Source: Anaerosporobacter faecicola
Lineage (GTDB): Bacteria > Bacillota > Clostridia > Lachnospirales > Lachnospiraceae
Length of the DNA: 64,000 bases
Reading direction: 5' to 3'
NCBI RefSeq assembly: GCF_012070565.1
Contig: NZ_JAAQRO010000002.1
Location: forward strand, 1-64,000
In this document: positions 24,714 through 33,725 of the stretch, piece after piece
Position numbering within the stretch: position 1 is the first letter of the stretch
Layout: each line of letters starts with the position of its first letter
Translations under genes and position numbers: made by a program
The notes under the pieces: model-generated
Database searches by the model: none
Told to the model about the DNA's origin: nothing
What the model saw: only the letters and a program-made list of their open reading frames with translations

Positions 24714-26828
24714 ATGAAGAAAGAGCATGCACATGGAGAAGTAGAACCACATAACCATCGCGCTATAATTGGCTTTGATGAAAATGGGGTTCCGAAAGTA
24801 TTGGTCCCTGTAAAAGGCCACACACATACGCATATCGATGATCAAGGAAAAGAATACGAACATAGCCATGAAGACGTGTTTACAGAGGATTATATGAAAG
24901 CAGTGGCTGCATACCGAAAAACATTTCCTTCAAAACAGGATGTGTTGGAACAAGTGCCAGATCCTGCGGTAAAAGAAATGTTATTACATATGGAGCAGAT
25001 TGGCATGGATACTGCTTTTGACCGCTTTGACAAACAACAACCACAATGTAGTTTTGGTCTGTCAGGAACCTGTTGTAAGATCTGTAATATGGGACCATGT
25101 AAGATAACAGCCAAAAGTCCAAGAGGAGTATGTGGTGCAGATGCCGATCTGATTGTAGCAAGAAATCTTCTACGAGGTGCAGCAGCTGGTGTTGCCCAAC
25201 ATGGTATGCATGCAAGAGAAGTAATCTTAATGTTAAAGTGGGCAGCCCAAGGAAAACTAGATATTCCAATTGTAGGAAGATATAAGGTCTTAGGAATGGC
25301 GAAGGCCTTTGGAATTGAGACAAAACATCGAAAGTTTAATAACATTGCGATTGATCTTGCGAATGTATTACTGGAAGATTTGTCTCAGACCGAGCCAGAT
25401 TCAACTTATAAGACCATAGAAGCTTGTGCGCCAGAAGAACGAAAAAAGGTATGGAAAGAGATGGATATCCTTCCAATCAGTGCGTACCATGAAGTTTTTG
25501 AAGCATACCATAAGACCGGATGTGCAACGGATGGAGATGTGGATAGTGTGATGAAGCAGTTCCTTCGTTGTGGATTAGCATTTACATTTAGCGGTGTAGT
25601 AGGAACGTCTATTGCTACGGATGCCCTTCTTGGCGTAGGAGACCGAGTAACATCGAAGATTAATGTGGGAGCTTTGAAAAAAGGATACGTGAACATTGCT
25701 GTTCATGGCCATCTTCCCGTTCTGGTTCGGGAGATTGTAAGAGTAGGTTATAGTGAGAAATTCCAACAATTAGCCAGAGAGAAGGGAGCCAAAGGCATTC
25801 AGTTCTATGGAATCTGCTGTTCTGGATTGTCTGCAATGTATCGATATGCAGGTGTCATTCCGCTATCCAATGCAGTAAGTGCAGAGTTGGTACTGGGAAC
25901 AGGGGCTCTTGATCTATGGGTAGCAGATGTTCAGGAAGTGTACCCTGCAATTATGGATGTGGCACGTTGCTATAAAACAACCGTGGTGACAACAAGTGAT
26001 TCTGCCAGATTACCTGGAGCAGAGCACATCGGTTATGATCATCATCATTCCAATGTGGAAGAGACCACACAGATTGCAGAGAAGATTGTTACCAGAGCAA
26101 TTGAAAGTTTCGAACAGAGACAGGGAATGCCCGTCTATATTCCACCTTACGAAGTGGAAGCAGAAGTAGGATTTTCTGTAGAATACATACATAAACAATA
26201 TGGCAGTATGAAGCCATTAGCAGAGGCACTGATAGAAGGAAAGATTCTTGGAATCGTCAATATGGTGGGATGTAACAATCCAAAAGTCATGTATGAAAAA
26301 GCCATATTAGATGTTGCCGATGAGTTATTGAAGAATAACGTATTAATTATCATCAATGGTTGTGCCTCGTTCCCATTGATGAAGATGGGATATTGCCAAT
26401 GTTCCGAACTTGCCTATAGTAAGACAGGAGAATCCCTGCGGGAATTCTTAGCCCCTGCTATGCCACCAGTATGGCATGTGGGTGAGTGCATCGATAATAC
26501 AAGATCCTCAGGAATCTTCGCAGGAATTGCAGGAGAAATAGGGAAAAACCTATACGAATTACCATATGCATTTACTTCACCAGAATGGTCCAATGAAAAG
26601 GGAATTGATGCAGCACTTGGATTCCGACTGATGGGAATCACCTCGTATCATTGTGTGGAAGCTCCCATTCATGGATCTTCTAAGGTAATTGAATTCTTAA
26701 AAGAAACGACCAAAGAAACGTTGCATTCGTCCATGTATGTGGATGTGAATCCTGTTGCTCTAGGACAAAAGATTGTGGAAGATATGAAAGAAAAGAGAAA
26801 AGCTTTGGGTTGGAAGATTCAACCATAA
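24714..26828 (+). CDS. cooS: CooS-like protein (deviant CO dehydrogenase homologue)
   Basis: 704 residues; usual CooS proteins are about 630-640. Residues 1-55 are an added His-rich segment with nine His (H5, 7, 13, 15, 36, 38, 40, 50, 52). The [4Fe-4S] cysteines C112, C120, C121, C124, C129 and C140 are intact. Of the C-cluster ligands, H333, C369, C520, C550 and C592 are present. The cysteine expected in the D-x-Q-C segment is E408 (ADVQEVYP). K629 is kept. Homologues lacking one ligand cysteine (CooS-V of Carboxydothermus) carry an Fe-S-O cluster, do not oxidise CO and reduce hydroxylamine. No cooC or cooF is adjacent. A GGGAGG site precedes ATG. Confidence 0.9.
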   Translation: MKKEHAHGEVEPHNHRAIIGFDENGVPKVLVPVKGHTHTHIDDQGKEYEHSHEDVFTEDYMKAVAAYRKTFPSKQDVLEQVPDPAVKEMLLHMEQIGMDTAFDRFDKQQPQCSFGLSGTCCKICNMGPCKITAKSPRGVCGADADLIVARNLLRGAAAGVAQHGMHAREVILMLKWAAQGKLDIPIVGRYKVLGMAKAFGIETKHRKFNNIAIDLANVLLEDLSQTEPDSTYKTIEACAPEERKKVWKEMDILPISAYHEVFEAYHKTGCATDGDVDSVMKQFLRCGLAFTFSGVVGTSIATDALLGVGDRVTSKINVGALKKGYVNIAVHGHLPVLVREIVRVGYSEKFQQLAREKGAKGIQFYGICCSGLSAMYRYAGVIPLSNAVSAELVLGTGALDLWVADVQEVYPAIMDVARCYKTTVVTTSDSARLPGAEHIGYDHHHSNVEETTQIAEKIVTRAIESFEQRQGMPVYIPPYEVEAEVGFSVEYIHKQYGSMKPLAEALIEGKILGIVNMVGCNNPKVMYEKAILDVADELLKNNVLIIINGCASFPLMKMGYCQCSELAYSKTGESLREFLAPAMPPVWHVGECIDNTRSSGIFAGIAGEIGKNLYELPYAFTSPEWSNEKGIDAALGFRLMGITSYHCVEAPIHGSSKVIEFLKETTKETLHSSMYVDVNPVALGQKIVEDMKEKRKALGWKIQP

Positions 26829-26856
26829 ACTAAGTATAGAAAGAAAGGTGATTTAG

Positions 26857-27915
26857 ATGGGTGTTCTGATTGAAGAGAATAGAAATTATGAAAATTATAG
26901 AAACAACAGAAATAGTAAAAGGGGTATTACTGATCAGCAAGAGGGTGATGCTTCCAAGAGAGTATTGTGGAAGACAATAACAAAACGTTCGAAAGTTCTT
27001 CAAGTATTGTTAATTGGATTAATAAGTGCAATGGTAGTAACAGGTTGTGGAAGTAAGAAAAAGGAGGAGTCAAAGCCGACGGTTACCATCGGATATCTTC
27101 CCATAACTCACGCACTTGCAGTTTTTGAAGAAAAGGAATTACTGGAGCAGGAGAATGCAGAGTATGCAATAAAACTGCAGAAGTTCAGCTCCTGGACGGA
27201 TCTTACGGATGCCTTGCAGGCAGGAAAAATCGATGGAGCGTCCATGTTAATTGAACTTGCAATGAATGCAGTTAGTCAGGGAATTGACTTGAAAGCAGTA
27301 GCACTTGGACACAAAGATGGTAACGTGATTATTGCTTCTAATGAGATACAGACGGTAGAAGACTTGAAAGGAAAGACATTTGCCATTCCTTCCAACCAGT
27401 CTTCTCATAATATATTGCTACAAGATATGTTAGCAACAGCAGGAATGACGACCTCGGATCTTACGCTAACCCAGTTAGCTCCCTCGGAGATGCCATCTTC
27501 CTTAGCAAGTGGAGCCATTGATGGATACTGTGTCGCAGAACCTTTTGGCGCACAGGCAGTTGTGCAGAAGTTTGGTCATGTTCTTTTCCAATCAGAGGAA
27601 CTATGGGAAGATTCCCAGTGTTGCGCCTTGGTACTTCGGAATGCATTCATTCAAGATAACCAAACGATTGCAGATCAATTGATCAATACATACATGGGAG
27701 CAGGAAAACAGTTGGATACCGAGACGGCACAGAAAATTGCAAAGGATTATCTAGGTCAGGATGAAGAGACCTTGAAGGAGTCTTTACAGTGGATTCGATA
27801 TGACGACTTGGAATTAACGAAAGAAGCCTATGACGTATTGGTAGAGAAGACAAAAGTATATGGAATTAATGAAGCACCACCCACTTATGAGGATTTTGTC
27901 TACCAGCCTAAATAA
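26857..27915 (+). CDS. Substrate-binding lipoprotein, NitT/TauT-type ABC transporter
   Basis: 352 residues of the NMT1/SsuA-like family. A hydrophobic segment and lipobox end at C64 (AMVVTGCGSKKK). The mature domain has VTIGYLPITHALAVFEEKELLE, GKIDGASMLIELAMNAVSQGID, LKGKTFAIPSNQSSHNILLQDML and YCVAEPFGAQAV, typical of periplasmic-binding type II proteins for nitrate, sulfonates, taurine or pyrimidine precursors. About 45 charged residues precede the signal helix, which is odd for a lipoprotein, but AAAGGTGAT before ATG supports that start. It is 28 bases after the CooS-like gene, so cotranscription is likely. Confidence 0.88.
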   Translation: MGVLIEENRNYENYRNNRNSKRGITDQQEGDASKRVLWKTITKRSKVLQVLLIGLISAMVVTGCGSKKKEESKPTVTIGYLPITHALAVFEEKELLEQENAEYAIKLQKFSSWTDLTDALQAGKIDGASMLIELAMNAVSQGIDLKAVALGHKDGNVIIASNEIQTVEDLKGKTFAIPSNQSSHNILLQDMLATAGMTTSDLTLTQLAPSEMPSSLASGAIDGYCVAEPFGAQAVVQKFGHVLFQSEELWEDSQCCALVLRNAFIQDNQTIADQLINTYMGAGKQLDTETAQKIAKDYLGQDEETLKESLQWIRYDDLELTKEAYDVLVEKTKVYGINEAPPTYEDFVYQPK

Positions 27916-27930
27916 AGGAGGAATGGAGCA

Positions 27931-28728
27931 ATGAAGTCCATAAAAACAGTAAAACATGTGATTCTTTCATTTGGTGTACTGATAGTAATCTGGCAGTTGG
28001 GGGTGAAAGCATTTCAGGTAAATGAAACCCTTTTCCCTACACCAGGAAAAGTCTTGCAAGCATTTGGAGTGCTAGTGAAGGATGGATTACCAGGAAGTAC
28101 ATCGAATGCAACGTTGGTGGAACATATCGGTGTCAGCCTTGGAAGATTTTTCACAGGGTATATTCTTTCCACGGTTACAGCCGTGTGCTTTGGATTGGTA
28201 CTTGGCTGGTTTCCCAAAGTATTCGCCTATGTGAATCCGATTATTCAAATCATTCGACCGATTGCACCAGTAGCTTGGCTGCCTTTCATTGTATTATGGT
28301 TTGGAATTGGCGATACCCCTGCTATTGTAATCATATTCCTTGCTGGCTTTTTCCCTGTATTGCTTTCTACGGTTACAGCAGTTGTGAATATCAATCCAAT
28401 CTATCTTAAGGTAGCGCAGAATTTTGGTATATCAAAAGTGAGAACCTTACTAACCATCGTATTCCCAGCAGTTTTCTCGCAGATTGCAACCAGTCTGCAT
28501 ATTGCCTTGGGTACTTCTTGGATTTTCCTTGTTTCAGGAGAAATGGTTGGAGCACAATCAGGGCTTGGATTCCTTGTGATGGATGCAAAAAACTGTTTAC
28601 GTTCCGATGCATTGCTTGCAACAATGATCACGATTGGCGTTCTTGGGTTATTGTTTGATCAAGGAATCCGCTTAGGAGAGCGGCAACTGAATAAGAGATA
28701 CGGCTTGGGAATTGGAAATGTAGCTTGA
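27931..28728 (+). CDS. ABC transporter permease, NitT/TauT type
   Basis: A 265-residue membrane protein of the SsuC/TauC class with about six helices. The first is VILSFGVLIVIWQLGVKAF, then LFPTPGKVLQAF, a family hallmark. The EAA-like cytoplasmic loop is INPIYLKVAQNFGISKVRTLLTIVFPAVFSQIATSLHIALG. WIFLVSGEMVGAQSGLGFLVMDA is also typical. AAAGGAGG lies before ATG. It sits between the binding protein and the ATPase in one operon with the CooS-like gene. Confidence 0.92.
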   Translation: MKSIKTVKHVILSFGVLIVIWQLGVKAFQVNETLFPTPGKVLQAFGVLVKDGLPGSTSNATLVEHIGVSLGRFFTGYILSTVTAVCFGLVLGWFPKVFAYVNPIIQIIRPIAPVAWLPFIVLWFGIGDTPAIVIIFLAGFFPVLLSTVTAVVNINPIYLKVAQNFGISKVRTLLTIVFPAVFSQIATSLHIALGTSWIFLVSGEMVGAQSGLGFLVMDAKNCLRSDALLATMITIGVLGLLFDQGIRLGERQLNKRYGLGIGNVA

Positions 28729-28759
28729 TCATGTGGAAAAGAGGGAGGAATGGAAGAAG

Positions 28760-29530
28760 ATGTACATCGATGTAACAGAAGTAGCAGTTCGATTCAAACA
28801 AGGCAATTCAGAGTATCAGGCATTGGATCGTGTAACTCTGGAAATTGAAAAGGGAGAATTCATTTGCCTGCTTGGTCCTTCTGGCTGTGGAAAATCCACC
28901 CTACTGAATGTTATGGCAGGATTTATTCCACCAAGTGAGGGAACGGTTAAGATTGCGGGAACAAAAGTAGAGCACCCTGATATCCAGTATCAAACCATAT
29001 TCCAAAATTATGGACTGCTTCCTTGGAGAACGGTAGAAAAGAATGTGGAACTTGGATTAGAGACAAAACATGTAAAAAAAGAGGAAAGAAAACAGATTGT
29101 AAAACAGTATTTAGCAATGGTTGGATTGGAAGGTGCACAGAAGAAGCGTCCTGCACAGTTATCAGGTGGAATGCAGCAAAGAGTGGCAATTGCACGAGCA
29201 CTTGCAGTGGAATCAGAGGTTCTGTTCATGGATGAACCATTTGGTGCACTAGATGCCATAACACGTATGAGATTACAGGATGACATTCATCGAATCTGTA
29301 AGGAAACGAAGAAAACCATTATATTCGTTACACATGATATCGAAGAAGCTGTATTCCTAGCAGACCGTATCGTCGTAATGTCAGCAAATCCAGGAAGAAT
29401 CAAGGAAATCGTGAATCTTCAGAAACTAAAAAATCGTGAACGTACCTCTGATGATTTTATCGTAGCAAGAGATCGCATCTTTTCCCTTCTGCAGATGAAG
29501 AAGGAGGATACAGTAGAGTATTATTTGTAA
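28760..29530 (+). CDS. ABC transporter ATP-binding protein, NitT/TauT type
   Basis: 256 residues from ATG 28760; a GTG at 28733 in frame would add a non-homologous lead that contains GGGAGG. Walker A is LLGPSGCGKSTLL, the Q loop is TIFQNYGLLPWRTV (the L-P-W signature of SsuB/TauB ATPases), the ABC signature is LSGGMQQRVAIARAL, Walker B is VLFMDEPFGALDA, and the switch is FVTHDIEEAVFLADRIVVMSANPGRI. It energises the adjacent permease. The last gene of the operon; a large palindromic structure follows. Confidence 0.93.
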   Translation: MYIDVTEVAVRFKQGNSEYQALDRVTLEIEKGEFICLLGPSGCGKSTLLNVMAGFIPPSEGTVKIAGTKVEHPDIQYQTIFQNYGLLPWRTVEKNVELGLETKHVKKEERKQIVKQYLAMVGLEGAQKKRPAQLSGGMQQRVAIARALAVESEVLFMDEPFGALDAITRMRLQDDIHRICKETKKTIIFVTHDIEEAVFLADRIVVMSANPGRIKEIVNLQKLKNRERTSDDFIVARDRIFSLLQMKKEDTVEYYL

Positions 29531-29582
29531 GAATGAGAATAACCGTTATGTCCTATGATATAGGTGTTGAATTAACTGAGAT

Positions 29583-29708
29583 GGCTACTATCGATAAAGA
29601 GACTGTTTGACGCCGTTAATACTTAGCTTGTGACAATGTAATCTGTCACAAGCTAAGTTTGGTTACGCTTGGTAACCAAATACGAACATGTCCCTGTTGA
29701 TAGTAGCC
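29583..29708. other. Three-stem palindromic element, possible terminator or structured RNA
   Basis: An outer stem GGCTACTATC (29583-29592) pairs with GATAGTAGCC (29699-29708). Inside are a perfect 15-bp hairpin (29621-29658, arm ACTTAGCTTGTGACA) and a 9-bp hairpin TTTGGTTAC/GTAACCAAA (29658-29680). The layout is a three-way junction. There is no T run after the inner stems, so simple termination is not the obvious role. Confidence 0.6.
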
Positions 29709-29878
29709 GTCTGTATATCAGGATTGAGAGAGAATATAAACAGACAATATAGAAAAGAAGATAAGTCTAAAAGGAGAAAATAGATAAAAGAAAGGGGGGA
29801 GAAAAAAATACTGATAGTAAAAGTGTATAAATCTTTAAAAGAAGTAAAGGAATATATGTTAAATATATACATAAACTA

Positions 29879-29907
29879 TTGACAAAGTTGGTAGTAATAG
29901 GTAATAT
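29879..29907 (+). promoter_or_regulatory. Promoter of the GH30 gene
   Basis: TTGACA (29879-29884) and TAATAT (29902-29907) are 17 bases apart, about 60 bases before the gene. Confidence 0.75.
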
Positions 29908-29969
29908 ATAGGTATGCAATCGGTTTCAAGTTACTTATAGTTAAGAGAATGGAAAGGATGGTCATCGAA

Positions 29970-32900
29970 ATGAGAAGGAAAAAAGTTGTTGCGATTCTGC
30001 AAGCGATCGTATTTTTTATTACGTCAATTGCAACCGGTTTCAAATTTGACGTTGGTGGATATCATACGGTAAAAGCAGAAGTAGTAAAGGACAACACGGT
30101 TACGATCAACCCACAACTGGCATACCAGACATGGCAGGGTTTTGGTACGTCTTTATGTTGGTGGGCAAATGCAGTTGGTGGTTTTACAGACATTGCACCT
30201 ACAACAGAAGGTGCAGCAAAAGGTTATACCAATCGATATGAAGAAATCATGGATCTTGTATTTGGGGTAGAGAATGGATTGGGACTGAATATCGTGCGGT
30301 ACAACATTGGTGGGGGGGATGATGAAAGTCTAGATTTCATTAATCGTTCCGGTGCCAAGATTCCAGGATATATGGACGAAAGTGGTACCTATAACTGGGA
30401 GGCAGACAAGAACCAGGTCACAGTACTAAAGGATGCCTATGAGATGATTAAAGAATCTGGTCAAACATTCTATAACCAGATGTTCGCTAATTCACCTCCA
30501 TACTTTATGACGTATTCGGGAAGTTCAACAGGCGGTTCCCCTTCTACAAAAGATCAATTGATGTGGGATAAGTACGATGATTTTGTAGAGTACTTGCTAA
30601 ATGTATCAAATTATATACAAACTGATCAAGGTGTACCAATTACAGATATTGATCCAATTAATGAGCCAAATTCAGGATATTGGACATATGGCTCACAAAA
30701 ACAAGAGGGTGCACAATTTAATGCAGACCCACAACCTGCGACGCATGTTGATAATTATGATGCCAGTACCGATCCTTATGATCCAACAGAGTATTCTGCT
30801 ATGAATAAGATCTATGAGATCTTAGGAGATAAGTTAACAGAGAGACAAGCAGCTGGACAACTGGAAGGAGTACAAATTACGGGTACAGATGAAACCAGTA
30901 TCGATGTACAGAAACAATCGTTTGGTAAGTTAACAGATAAAGCCAAGAATTATATTGCAAAGATTAGTACACATGAATATAGTGGTTCTGATCGAGTTGG
31001 CTTATATAATATTGCAGCTTCTTATGATAAAGAGTTATGGCAAGATGAAGTATCGTTTGGTGGTGGTACTCGTAATGCAACAGCGATGGACAGCGGAGCA
31101 TTTGCAGTAAGTAATGCTATTAATAAAGATATGAATGATATGCGTGCAACAGCATGGGTTGGTTGGCAGGCTGTAGAAAGCATGGGAGAGAATATCTACT
31201 GGAATTCCAACTGGGGCTTCATTCATGCCGTATATGAAGAACCAACATGGAAAACAGGAACAACAACCGATTGGGCTGGGAATGCAGTTGATGAAGCAGA
31301 TACCGATCCACTTGGTATTAGTCAGAAGCAATATAGCAAGAGTACCAGTGGATATTCCACTTTAGTAACGCCTGAATTATATGAGAGTATGGGGCTTAGT
31401 AGAGGGGATTACTATACAACGAAACAATACTATGTATTAGGACAATATTCAAGATACATAAAAGAAGGATATCAGATTATTGATGTATCCGATTCCAATT
31501 ACGTAGCAGCCTTATCTCCAGATAAGAAGAAATTAGTTTTTGTTGTAACGAATGATACAACGGATGATCAAAATTATTCGGTACAACTTGATAATATGAC
31601 GAACTTTGGAACAGTAACTGCTGTTCGTACCAGTGATACCGAAGCGTGGAGTGCCGTTACGAATCCAGGCAATGTCGTTGATGGTACATTGGAAATCACG
31701 GCAAAAGCTAGTTCTGTTACGACATATGTAGTCAATGCAACAACAGGTAATGAATTGAAAACCGATGATGTGAATGGTCATTATGTTAGTGCAGCAATCA
31801 AATACGTTACATTGAGCAAAGATAGCATCGACAAGTTCGATTACACAGGATCATGGACAGATTTGACGGATGCAGCGTATTACCAGAATTATGCTTGTAA
31901 GTCAGAAACAGTTGGAGATACCGTTACATATGTATTTGATGGTAGAATAGCGACTATTTATGGAAGTACCTCTTCTGATGGTGGTATGATGGCGGTATCC
32001 GTTGATGGAGCCAAAGAAACATTCGTTGATACCTATACAACATCGACGAAGACGAATGCTACATTATTTACAACAGGACTTTTAGAAGAAGGAACACATA
32101 CCATTACAATTCGTAATGCAGCGAATAAGAATGTGCTTTCCCAAGGAAATAATGTGATTATTAGTTATGCTTTAAGTGCTAATGGCTTACTTGCTGAGAA
32201 AGATGAACTGAAGATTACGGCATATTCCGCATTACAAGGAAAGATTGGTATCGAGTTCAATGAATTAACAGGTGTGGATACCTACGCTATCAAATATGGA
32301 TTAAAATCAGGTGAGTACACATTTTGTGATACAAATGTGGAAGGAAGCCCATATTATCTAACAAACTTAGCTTCTGGTGCTACCTATTATGTGGTTGTTA
32401 CAACCGTAAAGGATGGCACGGAAATTGTAAGTAATGAAATCTGTGCAACACCAAAAGAAGAGAATGGAAGTGTCCTGTACTATGTAAACTGTGGAGCACC
32501 ATCATCGAGTGATACAGGAGATGATGCAGAGGTGTTTGGTATCTATAATTCCGTTGCCGATCAAGCTTATGGAAAAGATGCGGTTACCAACATGGCATGG
32601 GGCTATGATACTGCGAATGGAACCTGGGCAAGGGAAACTGCTTCCGATAAATGGGACAGCTTACGATGTGATACCAGTGATGCAGCAGGAGGAACGATCA
32701 AATACAGTTTTGAAATTCCAAATGATACTTATGAAGTCAGTGTTGGTATCTTTGACCCATGGAACAATGAAAACAGAAAGACAGATCTGATCATTAATGA
32801 GGAAGTTAAGAAAGAAGCATTTGTTGTTGGTAAAACGAAGACAACAGAAACAAATAATGTTACCGTAACAAATGGTCGAATTGATGTAAGCCTAAAGAGA

Positions 32901-33725
32901 AGTGAAGGAGTAACTGGTGGCGGAGAAGATCCACAGATATCTTGGATCAAGATTCGTAAAGTAGTTGTGGAGTATATCAAATCGGTAGAGACATTTGCTA
33001 CTGCGACGGTACGGCTTGGAGAGATTCCAGTATTACCAACGAGTGCCAATGTAGTCTATGAAGATGATTCAACAGGAACGGAACCAATAACCTGGGAAAC
33101 CGTATCTTCTGATATGTTCACAGTTGGATTTAAACCAGTTACGATTACGGGAAGCATTCCAGGTTCATCTAAGACCGTGTCTTATGTTGTTACACCAATG
33201 CCTTCGCGTTACGTATACATAATGGACCTTGCAAGCAATGCTGATGGAAGTACGAACAGTGATTTTATCGATCGTCTTGTAGCAGATACCTCTTCTGTCT
33301 TATTAAATACGGTTCGCGAGCAAAAATCGGACGGAACGACGTGGGGGTGGTTACCAAATGGAGATGATAGTTCCGATTTAGGACCAAACAATGCAGATGG
33401 GGAATATACAAGTCTTCGTTATGCAAATGATAGCAATCGAACGATCGACACCATTTTCCCAATTGATAATGGTACCTATGATGTAGCAATTGGAACGTCA
33501 AATCCATGGGGATCTTGGTCAAGAGGAAACAACGATTTTTATGCAGAGGGAACAAAATACTTTACAGAAGAAGTTCCAGCAGCGAATACCATACATGTTA
33601 TGAATGGTATAGAAGTATCCGATGGGGTGTTAAATGTATCCGTTCAAGCGTCAAGTGGGAACAACAATGGTATTACCATATACCGTAACGCCTGCAGCAA
33701 CACCTATAACATTTGTAAGCAGTAA
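29970..33725 (+). pseudogene. Secreted GH30 glycoside hydrolase, 5' part of a split gene
   Basis: From ATG 29970 (AAAGGATGG upstream; ATG 29949 is in frame) a signal peptide MRRKKVVAILQAIVFFITS is followed by a GH30 (beta/alpha)8 domain. Numbered from 29949, the acid/base is E239 in PINEPNSGYW and the nucleophile E367 in LWQDEVSFGG, with IVRYNIGGGDD near the active site. The enzyme is like endo-beta-1,6-galactanases or xylanases. Beyond about residue 600 come a carbohydrate-binding-like module, a fibronectin III domain, a malectin-like module (YVNCGAPSSSD), a Big_4 Ig domain and a second malectin-like module. The frame is lost there; the catalytic half is intact and may still be made. Confidence 0.85.

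Noticed and set aside
24714-26828. Bona fide CO dehydrogenase or carbon-fixation cluster
   Set aside because: One C-cluster cysteine is replaced by Glu, and cooC, cooF, acetyl-CoA synthase and hydrogenase genes are absent.
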